Assembly (NCBI GenBank): GCA_000485475.1
Contig: AXYY01000013.1
Coordinates: 1-9,407, forward strand
Direction: 5' to 3'
From: Candidatus Ancillula trichonymphae ImTpAt
GTDB lineage: Bacteria; Actinomycetota; Actinomycetes; Actinomycetales; Bifidobacteriaceae
Length of the DNA stretch: 9,407 nt
In this document: in pieces, positions 1 to 6,486 of the stretch
Layout of the letters: every line of letters starts with the position of its first letter
Position numbering within the stretch: position 1 is the stretch's first letter
Program-made: the position numbers and the translations under genes
Notes under the pieces: model-generated
What the model was told of the DNA's origin: nothing
What the model saw: the letters and a program-made list of their open reading frames with translations, nothing else
The model's database searches: none

Positions 1-1
1 G

Positions 2-1138
2 CTCGAAGCGGCAGGAAGCGTTTTAACCAATAAGTACGCCGAGGGTTATCCAGGTGCGCGGTATTATGGTGGCTGTGAAGTAGTGGACAAAGTTGAGACG
101 CTAGCAATTGATCGTGTGAAGGTGTTATTCGGTGCGGAGTATGCGAATGTTCAACCGCACTCAGGTGCAACTGCTAGTGCAGCAGTGTTGCACGCGCTCA
201 TTAAGCCAGGCGATAAGATTCTTGGACTTAAACTTGCTCATGGTGGTCACTTGACGCACGGGGTGAAGATCAACTTTTCTGGTAAGTTCTACGACGTCAG
301 TAGTTACGGTGTTGATCCAGATACGATGCTTATTGACATGGACAAGCTCAGGGAGACTGCCCTTGCCCAGCGACCTCAAGTTATCATTGGCGGTTGGTCC
401 GCATACCCCAGACATGTAGATTTTCAGGCGTTCCGCAATATTGCAGATGAGGTTGGAGCCAAGTTGTGGGTCGATATGGCGCATTTTGCTGGACTTGTTG
501 CCGCTGGTCGCCATCCGAATCCGGTTAAGTACGCAGATGTTGTTTCTTCGACTGCGCACAAAACACTGGGTGGCCCGAGGTCTGGATTTATTCTTGCGCG
601 GGAAGCTTATGGTAAGAAGTTGAATTCTGCGGTGTTTCCTGGACAACAAGGCGGTCCGCTCATGCATGTTATTGCTGCAAAAGCGATTTGCTTCAAGGTG
701 GCGGGTAGTAATGAGTTTGCTGATAGAATTGATCGCACACTTGAGGGCGCTAAGATTATTGCTCAACGGTTGACTCAGACGGACGCAAGAGCCGCTGGTG
801 TGAATGTTTTGACTGGCGGAACTGATGTTCACCTTGTGCTTGTTGATTTGCGGAACTCGACGCTTGATGGTCAGCAAGCGGAGGATTTGTTACAGTCCAT
901 TGGTATTACTGTGAACCGAAATGCAGTTCCGTTTGATCCTAGACCTCCTAAAGTAACTTCTGGTTTGCGTATTGGAACTCCTGCATTGGCAGCACGCGGT
1001 TTTGGAGCTGAGGAATTTACTGAAGTTGCAGACATTATTGCGAGCGCCTTGATCAATACAACTACTACCGATGTGGATGCGTTGCGTGCGCGAGTTATGA
1101 ACTTGACCAGAAAGTTTCCACTGTATGAGGGGCTTTGA
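2..1138 (+). CDS. glyA: Serine hydroxymethyltransferase, 5'-truncated by the window edge
   Basis: GlyA is a cytosolic PLP enzyme that interconverts serine and glycine while charging tetrahydrofolate with a one-carbon unit. The reading frame is open from base 2. The codons before the GTG at 83 already encode typical GlyA sequence ('LTNKYAEGYPGARYYGG'), so 83 is not the start; about 50 N-terminal residues lie outside the window and 378 are visible. The PLP-site signature is clear: 'VDMAHFAGLVAAG' with its Asp and His (His codon 482-484), and 'STAHKTLGGPRSG' with the Schiff-base lysine at 560-562. 'FPGQQGGPLMHVIAAKA' and 'VNRNAVPFDPRPP' follow, and the C-terminal domain is complete. The TGA stop (1136-1138) shares its A with the ATG of hisE, so the two are probably cotranscribed and translationally coupled. 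The wording is strongly actinobacterial. I see no internal lesions, so the gene should be functional. Confidence 0.97.
   Translation, partial: LEAAGSVLTNKYAEGYPGARYYGGCEVVDKVETLAIDRVKVLFGAEYANVQPHSGATASAAVLHALIKPGDKILGLKLAHGGHLTHGVKINFSGKFYDVSSYGVDPDTMLIDMDKLRETALAQRPQVIIGGWSAYPRHVDFQAFRNIADEVGAKLWVDMAHFAGLVAAGRHPNPVKYADVVSSTAHKTLGGPRSGFILAREAYGKKLNSAVFPGQQGGPLMHVIAAKAICFKVAGSNEFADRIDRTLEGAKIIAQRLTQTDARAAGVNVLTGGTDVHLVLVDLRNSTLDGQQAEDLLQSIGITVNRNAVPFDPRPPKVTSGLRIGTPALAARGFGAEEFTEVADIIASALINTTTTDVDALRARVMNLTRKFPLYEGL
1127..1132 (+). promoter_or_regulatory. Ribosome binding site for hisE inside the 3' end of glyA
   Basis: GAGGGG lies 5 nt before the ATG at 1138. It fixes hisE's start at 1138 rather than the in-frame TTG at 1135, and it places hisE initiation on top of glyA termination (TGATG arrangement). 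Confidence 0.6.
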
Positions 1139-1419
1139 TGAACGCGCAAATGAAGTCCTTTGAATTTCTTTGGGAAGAGTTGCGTGAAAAAGTCCAAAAT
1201 CCACAGGAGAACGCGGGTTCTCGTGCGGTTAAGGAATTTCAGGCAGGCGCACATACAATTGGTAAGAAAATTGTCGAAGAAGCCGCAGAAGTCTGGATGG
1301 CCGCAGAATTTGAGGGTAACGAACGGTGTGCAGAAGAGATTTCACAGTTGTTGTATCATCTACAAGTTTTGATGCTTGAGCGCGGAATTTCGCTTGAAGA
1401 AGTTTATAACAGGCTATAA
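1138..1419 (+). CDS. hisE: Phosphoribosyl-ATP pyrophosphohydrolase
   Basis: HisE hydrolyses phosphoribosyl-ATP to phosphoribosyl-AMP and pyrophosphate, the second step of histidine synthesis. The 93-residue product has the usual length for a stand-alone, all-alpha MazG-like HisE. The signature runs from residue 43: 'KKIVEEAAEVWMAAE' (Glu47, Glu48 and Glu51 as likely Mg2+ ligands), then 'AEEISQLLYHLQVLMLERG' and a C-terminal 'SLEEVY'. Gln70 replaces the aspartate seen in many HisE proteins; I recall the same 'SQLLY' wording in mycobacterial HisE, so it is probably a lineage trait. The gene overlaps the glyA stop by one base and sits 12 bp before hisG, whose product catalyses the preceding step. 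HisI (cyclohydrolase) is not fused and not in the window. Confidence 0.96.
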   Translation: MNAQMKSFEFLWEELREKVQNPQENAGSRAVKEFQAGAHTIGKKIVEEAAEVWMAAEFEGNERCAEEISQLLYHLQVLMLERGISLEEVYNRL

Positions 1420-1420
1420 T
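1415..1420 (+). promoter_or_regulatory. Possible internal -10 element for hisG
   Basis: A perfect TATAAT sits over the last codons and stop of hisE, 11 nt before the hisG ATG. A transcript starting about 7 nt downstream would have a leader of only 4-5 nt. A TTGAAG lies at 1394-1399, but the 15-nt spacer is short. hisG lacks a good Shine-Dalgarno sequence ('TTAAAGAATAAG'), which fits a near-leaderless message. The motif could also arise by chance from the codons 'cta taa t'. Confidence 0.3.
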
Positions 1421-1431
1421 TAAAGAATAAG

Positions 1432-2322
1432 ATGTTTAGAGTTGCAGTACCGAATAAGGGGTCACTTTCAATGGCGGCAGTTCAGATGTTAAAGGAGGCT
1501 GGTTATAAAGTTAGGAAGAATGATCGACAGCTAGTTTTGCAGGATCTAGATAACGAAATTGAGTTCTTTTATCTGCGGCCGCGTGATATTGCAGTCTATG
1601 TTGGTACAGGAACTCTGGATGTTGGAATCACTGGACTTGACTTGTTGTTGGACTCTGCTGGAGTCGCAGAAACTGTTGAAGCATTACTGGTGCAGAAATT
1701 GGGTTTTGCTGCTTCTGCGTTTCATTTCGCGGTTCCTAATGTGGAGTGTGGTTCGAAATATAAGTTGGTAACAGATCTGAGGGGTGCGTCAATTGCAACT
1801 TCGTATGCTAATTTGGTTGCGAAGTACTTGCATGAACGAGACATTACACCACGCCAAATTGTTCGCTTGGATGGTGCAGTCGAGAGTTCAATTCAGCTTG
1901 GAGTTGCGGACGCAATTGCGGATGTTGTTTCAACGGGAACTACTTTACGTCAAGTGGGACTTTCAATTCTTGGAGAGTCGATTTTGAAGTCAGAGGCAAT
2001 TCTAATCCGTAGTCCGAAAATGCCTGAAGACAGTGAATGTTTGCACATTCTACAACAACGATTGTCTGGAATTATTACTGCGCGTGAATTTGTCATGATG
2101 CATTTTGATATTGAGACCGATTTACTTCCAGCAGCCAAAAAAATTGCACCAGGCTTTAAGAATCCTACAGTTTCTGAATTACTTGGCAAGGTTAATGGCA
2201 AGAAATGGTCTGCGGTTGACGTTATGGTTGAGCGTAAGAATATAAACAGTGTTATGGATCAACTGTACAAAATCGATGCGCATGCAATAATCGTGACTGA
2301 GATTTTAGCGTCAAGACTTTAG
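1432..2322 (+). CDS. hisG: ATP phosphoribosyltransferase, long form
   Basis: HisG condenses ATP with PRPP to make phosphoribosyl-ATP, the committed and feedback-controlled step of histidine synthesis. The 296-residue product is the long form (HisG-L), which works without HisZ. The N-terminus 'MFRVAVPNKGSLS' is standard for HisG. The catalytic domains occupy about residues 1-215, with the PRPP-binding loop 'DVVSTGTTLR' at 164-173. The C-terminal ACT-like regulatory domain, where histidine binds in characterised members, spans about 220-296, from 'VMMHFDIETDLLPAA' to 'ARAIIVTD'-like 'AHAIIVTEILASRL'. The ATG at 1432 is supported by family alignment; the ribosome binding site is weak. The reading frame is intact. 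The gene ends 43 bp before the convergently transcribed der. Confidence 0.97.
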   Translation: MFRVAVPNKGSLSMAAVQMLKEAGYKVRKNDRQLVLQDLDNEIEFFYLRPRDIAVYVGTGTLDVGITGLDLLLDSAGVAETVEALLVQKLGFAASAFHFAVPNVECGSKYKLVTDLRGASIATSYANLVAKYLHERDITPRQIVRLDGAVESSIQLGVADAIADVVSTGTTLRQVGLSILGESILKSEAILIRSPKMPEDSECLHILQQRLSGIITAREFVMMHFDIETDLLPAAKKIAPGFKNPTVSELLGKVNGKKWSAVDVMVERKNINSVMDQLYKIDAHAIIVTEILASRL

Positions 2323-2338
2323 TTATCAGCAGCAGTAC

Positions 2339-2366
2339 GCACGCACAAACGAGCGTGCAAAGTTTT
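2339..2366 (+). terminator. Weak candidate terminator between convergent hisG and der
   Basis: GCACGC (2339-2344) can pair with GCGTGC (2353-2358) around an 8-nt loop, followed after four bases by TTTT (2363-2366). The stem is only 6 bp and the T-run is short and offset. It is the only hairpin I see in the 43-bp gap, where transcription from both sides should end. Confidence 0.25.
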
Positions 2367-3715
2367 CACTTGGAGTTTCGTGTGCGGACGCTGATTTTAA
2401 GCGGTGAACCTGTGAAGCCATACTCTTTGCGGATGTGTCGCTCGATGAACCGCCTATATTGGTACGCAAGAAATTCGGTTGCGAAGATGACGAACTTCGG
2501 GGGCCTGGACGATGCTTGTGTTCCAAAAAGTATTCTTGGCTGTTTTCCGCCGCGAAGTGGATGCGGGTGCTCGGAGACTAGCCGTCCTAGAAATGCATTA
2601 AATTCAGCAGTTGGAATGCGAACGTCCCAAGAATTCAGCGCAGTTATCATCGCTTGTTCGAGTCGATCCTTGTGCCAGCCAGTCTTCGCAGAAAGGTTCA
2701 CGCGCGGTGCCCAATCCAGAAATGCCAAATCTTGCTCAATTTCTCGCTCTAGCACTTCTCGTCGTCCGGTCAAATCGTTTTGTTCAGGAAGCATATCCCA
2801 CTTGTTCAGGACCAATATCAGTGCCCGACCAGCTTCAATTGCGTAGTTGGCGATGCGTACATCTTGTTCACAAATCGGCCCAGAGGCGTCCATAATGCAA
2901 AGAACCAGCTCAGACTTTTCAATTGCAACTCTGGTCCTCAGCAACGCGTAGAAATCTGCACCCGCTGCCGTCGTCTTGCCCTTTTTACGGATGCCCGCAG
3001 TATCAACGAACTTCCATGTGCTACTGCCCAATTGTACAACTTCATCAACTGGATCACGAGTGGTTCCAGCAACCGCACTAACAACTGATCTCGAGGTCCC
3101 CGCTATTTTATTCAGCAGTGAGGATTTGCCAACATTTGGACGACCAATAAGCGCAACTCTTCTGGTTGTTTCAGCGTGTTCTTGGTTGGTGTGTGTGCCA
3201 GAAATGAGCTTTTTCATGCTGCTGACAACTTCATCCAGTAGTTCGCCGAACGAGCGCCCATGAAGTGCGGAAACTGCGAACGGTGCACCCAAGCCCAAAT
3301 TCCAAAGTCTTGATGTGTCGAACTCAATTTGTGCATTATCTGCTTTATTTGCAACCAGAATTGTCGGTTTTTGGAATTTGCGTATAATCTTGAGAAGTGC
3401 TTCATCAGTCGTGGTAATGGGGCAAGTTGCATCAACCACGAAAAGTACAACATCTGCTAAACCAATACCAGTCTCTGCTGCTTCCGTGACAATTTCTCCC
3501 AGTCCCTCACTTTTTGAGTCCCAACCGCCGGTGTCCATGAGTAGGAAACTATGTCCAGACCATTCAGCAGGATATATTACACGATCTCGTGTCACTCCAG
3601 GTCTGTCTTCAACAATTGCGAATCTACCGCCCAGAATGCGATTTACAAGTGAAGATTTTCCAACATTCGGGCGCCCAACAACTGCAACAACTGGTAGTTC
3701 CTCATTATTATGCAT
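2366..3715 (-). CDS. der: GTPase Der (EngA), ribosome assembly factor
   Basis: Der is an essential cytoplasmic double GTPase needed for maturation of the 50S ribosomal subunit. Counting residues from the TTG at 3718: first G domain P-loop 'GRPNVGKS' at 15-22, 'DTGG' at 62-65 and 'NKAD' at 124-127; second G domain 'GRPNVGKS' at 192-199, 'DTAG' at 239-242 and 'NKWD' at 305-308; then the KH-like C-terminal domain to residue 450. I prefer the ATG at 3713-3715 (449 aa) because AGGAG at 3724-3728 is 8 nt from it, whereas the adjacent TTG would sit 5 nt away. The ATG lies within the last codons of parE, giving an 8-bp overlap and probable translational coupling. There is no N-terminal Cmk fusion. 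The gene is intact. Confidence 0.97.
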   Translation of the reverse strand: MHNNEELPVVAVVGRPNVGKSSLVNRILGGRFAIVEDRPGVTRDRVIYPAEWSGHSFLLMDTGGWDSKSEGLGEIVTEAAETGIGLADVVLFVVDATCPITTTDEALLKIIRKFQKPTILVANKADNAQIEFDTSRLWNLGLGAPFAVSALHGRSFGELLDEVVSSMKKLISGTHTNQEHAETTRRVALIGRPNVGKSSLLNKIAGTSRSVVSAVAGTTRDPVDEVVQLGSSTWKFVDTAGIRKKGKTTAAGADFYALLRTRVAIEKSELVLCIMDASGPICEQDVRIANYAIEAGRALILVLNKWDMLPEQNDLTGRREVLEREIEQDLAFLDWAPRVNLSAKTGWHKDRLEQAMITALNSWDVRIPTAEFNAFLGRLVSEHPHPLRGGKQPRILFGTQASSRPPKFVIFATEFLAYQYRRFIERHIRKEYGFTGSPLKISVRTRNSK

Positions 3716-5792
3716 CAATTTTACTCCTGTCGAATTTGGTCACACTGTTTATAATAAACTCCTTGCGCGGCGGCACATCATCGCCCATAAGTAGTTCAAA
3801 TGTTTTTATAGTCCTACTAACTGCAGTTTCTGCGTTACCAAGTTTAATTCGCCTAAGAAGTCGTTGCTGCGGGTCCATAGTTGTTTCTGCCAACTGATTT
3901 GCGTCCATTTCACCAAGCCCCTTGTATCGCTGGATGTCATCTTTATACTTCTTCTTCTCACTATTCAACTCTCGCAGTTTGTGCGCCAAATCGTCGTCCG
4001 AATATGTGTAGATGTACTTTTCCTCAGAACTTGAACTGCGCGCAGACAGCTCAATTCTGTGCAGTGGTGGAACTGCGGCAAAAACTCGTCCAGCCTCAAT
4101 CATGGGCCGCATATAGCACCAGAAAAGTGTTAGCAGGAGTGTTCGAATGTGCGCGCCATCCACATCTGCATCTGTCATAATGATGACTTTCGAGTAGCGG
4201 GCATTTTCAATATCAAATGAATAACCACTGCCTGCACCAACAACCTGAATTATCGACGCACATTCCTTGTTGCTCAACATTGCAGAAATAGAGGCTTTCT
4301 GCACGTTCAGAATTTTACCTCGGATCGGTAACAGTGCTTGAAAATCTGAGTTACGAGCCAGCTTCGCAGTTCCTAGTGCCGAATCACCCTCAACGATGAA
4401 CAGTTCTGATTTTTCAACATCTTTGCTGCGACAATCAGCCAATTTGTGCGGTAGTGAACTGGTCTCCAGAGCATTCTTGCGTCTTGTGATGTCCTTCTGT
4501 TTACGCGCAGAAATCCGTGCATGCATTTCGCTAACAACTTTTTCAAGCACAACTACCGCCTGAGCTTTGTATTCGCGTTTGGTGGACTGTAGAATTTTAC
4601 TGAACTCTTCCATTACAACCTTTTGAACTATTGGCCGCACAGATGAAGTACCCAAAATCTCCTTGGTCTGACCCTCAAACTGCGGCTCAGGAAACCGAAC
4701 AGTTATAACAGCTGTCAAACCTGCCATGATGTCGTCTTTCTTTATTTTTAGATCCTGAAGTTCCTTAGCTGTAATCTTCAACTTTTTGGCATTCACCTCA
4801 ATCTCCTTACGAATAACGCGCAGTAGTGCTGTTTCGAAACCGCTCAAGTGACTTCCGCCGCCAGCTGTCGCAATTATGTTCACGAATGACTTGACATTGG
4901 TTTCATAGCCAGCTCCGAAGCGAAGTGCAACATCAACCTTGCATTCGCGCCTAATTTTTTGCGCCCGCATCACCTGCGTTTTTTCATCAAGCATTTGCAC
5001 AGTTTCTGAAAAATAATCAGCACCAGTAATATGCCAGATGTCCGTGAGCGGCTCGTCCGTGCTCAGAAAAGCAACGAAGTCCACTAACCCTCCAGTGTAC
5101 AAAAACTCTTGTACTTTAAGGTGCTCTTCAACATCTGCGAACGCTTGTCCGTACACGTCCTCGCGCAGATCAGTTATAGTTATCTTCAGGCCCGGAACTA
5201 AAAATGCAGTTTGGCGCGCGCGCGTTTCCAGGTCATCGTACGAGAACTGCGTAGTTTGCAAGAAGATTTGCTCATCTGCAAGATAACGAATAGTTGTACC
5301 AGTTTCTTTTGCCGCAGTTTTCCCAACAATTGTCAACTCCTGAGTCACTTTTCCTCGCGTGAACTGCATCTGATAGATTTTTCCATCACGCTTTACTTGC
5401 ACCTCAAGATGCTCAGAAAGTGCATTAACAACTGACGCACCAACTCCATGCAATCCGCCGCTTGCTGCATATACGGAATTTCCAAACTTACCGCCCGCAT
5501 GTAACTTGGTCATAACAACTTCAACTCCACTCATACCGGTCTTCGGCTCAATATCTACTGGAATTCCGCGCCCGTTGTCAATGACTTCAACTGTTTTGTC
5601 CTTGTGCAGTACAATTTCTATCCTCGAACAAAACCCGGCTAGTGCCTCATCCACGCAGTTGTCAATAATCTCCCAGAGGCAGTGCATCAGCCCGCGCGAA
5701 TCAGTTGTTCCGATATACATACCAGGCCGTTTCCGAACAGCATCCAACCCTTCGAGAACTTGCAGATCCGAAGCCGAGTAGTTTTGTTTCAC
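3708..5792 (-). CDS. parE: DNA topoisomerase IV subunit B (type IIA topoisomerase ATPase subunit)
   Basis: This is the ATPase/TOPRIM subunit of topoisomerase IV, which decatenates daughter chromosomes together with ParC. The 694-residue product has a GHKL ATPase at the N-terminus: 'EIIDN' at 41-45, 'DNGRGIP' at 72-78, 'GGLHGVG' at 112-118 and a 'QTKEILG' switch-lysine region at about 376-382. The TOPRIM region has 'EGDSALG' at 469-475, 'LPIRGKILN' at 488-496 and 'DADVDGAHIRTL' at 541-552, with the metal-binding Glu and Asp residues present. 'TDSRGLMHCLWEIIDN' and the C-terminal 'LMGDDVPPRKEFI' favour actinobacterial ParE over GyrB. The GTG at 5790-5792 fits the ParE N-terminus; the upstream in-frame sequence does not extend it. 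parC is not adjacent; der follows instead. I see no lesions. The ParE/GyrB distinction rests on remembered family wording (about 0.85 sure). Confidence 0.93.
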   Translation of the reverse strand: MKQNYSASDLQVLEGLDAVRKRPGMYIGTTDSRGLMHCLWEIIDNCVDEALAGFCSRIEIVLHKDKTVEVIDNGRGIPVDIEPKTGMSGVEVVMTKLHAGGKFGNSVYAASGGLHGVGASVVNALSEHLEVQVKRDGKIYQMQFTRGKVTQELTIVGKTAAKETGTTIRYLADEQIFLQTTQFSYDDLETRARQTAFLVPGLKITITDLREDVYGQAFADVEEHLKVQEFLYTGGLVDFVAFLSTDEPLTDIWHITGADYFSETVQMLDEKTQVMRAQKIRRECKVDVALRFGAGYETNVKSFVNIIATAGGGSHLSGFETALLRVIRKEIEVNAKKLKITAKELQDLKIKKDDIMAGLTAVITVRFPEPQFEGQTKEILGTSSVRPIVQKVVMEEFSKILQSTKREYKAQAVVVLEKVVSEMHARISARKQKDITRRKNALETSSLPHKLADCRSKDVEKSELFIVEGDSALGTAKLARNSDFQALLPIRGKILNVQKASISAMLSNKECASIIQVVGAGSGYSFDIENARYSKVIIMTDADVDGAHIRTLLLTLFWCYMRPMIEAGRVFAAVPPLHRIELSARSSSSEEKYIYTYSDDDLAHKLRELNSEKKKYKDDIQRYKGLGEMDANQLAETTMDPQQRLLRRIKLGNAETAVSRTIKTFELLMGDDVPPRKEFIINSVTKFDRSKIDA
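3724..3728 (-). promoter_or_regulatory. Ribosome binding site for der inside parE
   Basis: On the minus strand AGGAG precedes ATG (3713-3715) by 8 nt. This decides the der start in favour of ATG over the adjacent TTG (3716-3718) and lies wholly within parE coding sequence. Confidence 0.65.
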
Positions 5793-5798
5793 ACCCCC

Positions 5799-5807
5799 AT
5801 TATATCA
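5799..5807 (-). promoter_or_regulatory. Extended -10 promoter for parE, positioned for a leaderless transcript
   Basis: The minus strand reads TGATATAAT, an extended -10 (TGN plus perfect TATAAT at 5804-5799). The last base of the hexamer is followed by only six bases (GGGGGT) before the GTG of parE. The expected start site, about 7 nt downstream, therefore falls on or next to the G of GTG. No convincing -35 is present (CTCTAG at the 17-nt spacing), which is common with extended -10 promoters. Leaderless mRNAs are well known in actinobacteria. Confidence 0.6.
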
Positions 5808-5863
5808 CGACCCGCACTTAACTAGAGTTGGAGCATTCGAGGCACAACATTATGGCTACGCGC

Positions 5864-5938
5864 ACCTGCACGCAGCAATGGTATTTCACTTCGTAAAATG
5901 CGGCTTAATAACCTGCGCGCTGCGCGCAACCTGCGTGC
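5864..5938 (+). repeat. Three copies of ACCTGCRYGC in the divergent control region
   Basis: ACCTGCACGC (5864-5873), ACCTGCGCGC (5911-5920) and ACCTGCGTGC (5929-5938) are near-identical decamers. The last two are 18 bp apart and flank a GCGCGC-CTG-type palindromic core that could form a small hairpin. The block is much more GC-rich than its surroundings. It might be a regulator binding cluster or the relic of an arginine-rich coding sequence; nothing in the window decides. Confidence 0.4.
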
Positions 5939-5982
5939 GAAGCACTCCTTTTAACTACGTTTGCTCCGTAAACTGGTAGAAT

Positions 5983-6011
5983 TTCAAAATGTCATAGTAG
6001 TGTGCTATAAT
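5983..6011 (+). promoter_or_regulatory. Promoter for the DivIVA-like locus and dxr
   Basis: TTCAAA (5983-5988, 4 of 6 matches to TTGACA) lies 17 bp before a perfect TATAAT (6006-6011), which is preceded by TG (TGCTATAAT, extended -10). Transcription would begin near 6018 and run through the Shine-Dalgarno at 6039-6043. Because no other promoter is evident before dxr, this is probably the promoter that drives dxr. Confidence 0.6.
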
Positions 6012-6038
6012 GATCACGGTATCGTAACTGCGGACAAA

Positions 6039-6043
6039 AGGAG
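6039..6043 (+). promoter_or_regulatory. Ribosome binding site of the DivIVA-like pseudogene
   Basis: AGGAG lies 5 nt before a TTG at 6049 but 15 nt before the ATG at 6059, where the recognisable protein begins. The mismatch suggests the original start was the TTG and that one base has been gained or lost between 6049 and 6059. Confidence 0.45.
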
Positions 6044-6048
6044 CTGAT

Positions 6049-6478
6049 TTGTATCATCATGGAACTGCTACTTACGCGCACTAGATTTGGGATTGGCTAT
6101 GACACTAGTCAGGTTGACGCATTTTTGTGCACTCACAAGCCGTCTGGAGTAATCCAGTGAAGGCGTTAACTAAGCGAGAAGTGCGATTTGTGCGATTTGA
6201 TTTGGTGCGCAAAGGCTACAGTGTTTTTGAGGTTGATGACGCACTTTTGCACGTTGAAAGGGCATTTACAAAACGAACAAAGCAAGAAATAGTTCAAGCA
6301 GTTGCTAAGAGTGGTTGGGTAGAACTTATGACCAGTAATGCTAAGGAACTCTACGCAGTTTTTGACCGCGCCGAAGAAGAGTTTTCCGCAAGTTAAGGCA
6401 TCTCGTGGATATTCAACACAGCAAGTTGACGAGTTCTTAGACAAAGTTATTGAGATACTTAACGCACTTGAGGTTTAG
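6049..6478 (+). pseudogene. DivIVA-domain-like protein, frameshifted
   Basis: Three pieces in alternating frames together make a protein of about 140 residues. From the ATG at 6059: 'RFGIGYDTSQVDAFL', closed by a TGA at 6158-6160. A second frame over about 6136-6396 gives 'FDLVRKGYSVFEVDDALL' and 'HVERAF', closed by a TAA at 6394-6396. A third, back in the first frame from about 6380, gives 'SRGYSTQQVDEFLDKV' and ends at a TAG at 6476-6478. Each piece carries the GYxxxxVDxxL/F motif of DivIVA/Wag31-type domains. I recall multi-motif 'DivIVA domain-containing protein' genes before dxr in Microbacteriaceae, but could not check this. DivIVA proteins organise poles and septa in actinobacteria; the role of this variant is unknown. 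The middle piece might still be expressed, and programmed frameshifting is a remote alternative. The stop codon overlaps dxr's ribosome binding site. Confidence 0.75.
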
Positions 6479-6483
6479 GAGGT
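6477..6483 (+). promoter_or_regulatory. Ribosome binding site for dxr overlapping the upstream stop
   Basis: AGGAGGT is a near-ideal Shine-Dalgarno sequence embedded in the TAG of the DivIVA-like locus. The gap from AGGAGG to the dxr GTG (6487) is only 4 nt, shorter than usual. The arrangement suggests dxr was once translationally coupled to an intact upstream gene. Confidence 0.65.
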
Positions 6484-6486
6484 AGT

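Larger units (their letters stand above)
5793..6048. other. Divergent control region between parE and the DivIVA-like locus
   Basis: About 256 bp without a supportable gene. It holds the parE promoter at its left end, a cluster of GC-rich decamer repeats (5864-5938), the plus-strand promoter at 5983-6011 and a Shine-Dalgarno sequence at 6039-6043. A minus-strand frame across 5821-5950 encodes an arginine/leucine-rich stretch, but it has no family resemblance I recognise. I see no tRNA-like or riboswitch-like fold, though this was judged by eye. Confidence 0.7.

Noticed and set aside
161..877. A 238-residue open frame on the minus strand inside glyA
   Set aside because: It is antisense to well-conserved GlyA codons, shows no family motifs, and reads like reverse-complement composition. 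The plus-strand GlyA match is decisive.
2355..2846. Plus-strand open frame of 163 residues antisense to der
   Set aside because: Cysteine/serine/arginine-rich shadow sequence over the conserved C-terminal half of Der, with no ribosome binding site or recognisable domain.
3708..5792. Assigning this gene as gyrB
   Set aside because: The 'TDSRGLMHCLWEIIDN' and 'SALGTAKLAR' wording and the C-terminal end fit actinobacterial ParE better. A tree with known GyrB and ParE proteins would settle it.
5898..5954. Small open frame reading 'MRLNNLRAARNLRAKHSF' in the control region
   Set aside because: Only 18 codons, no ribosome binding site or matching family, and it lies across the repeat cluster, which explains its internal 'NLRA' repetition. 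Not enough to call a gene.
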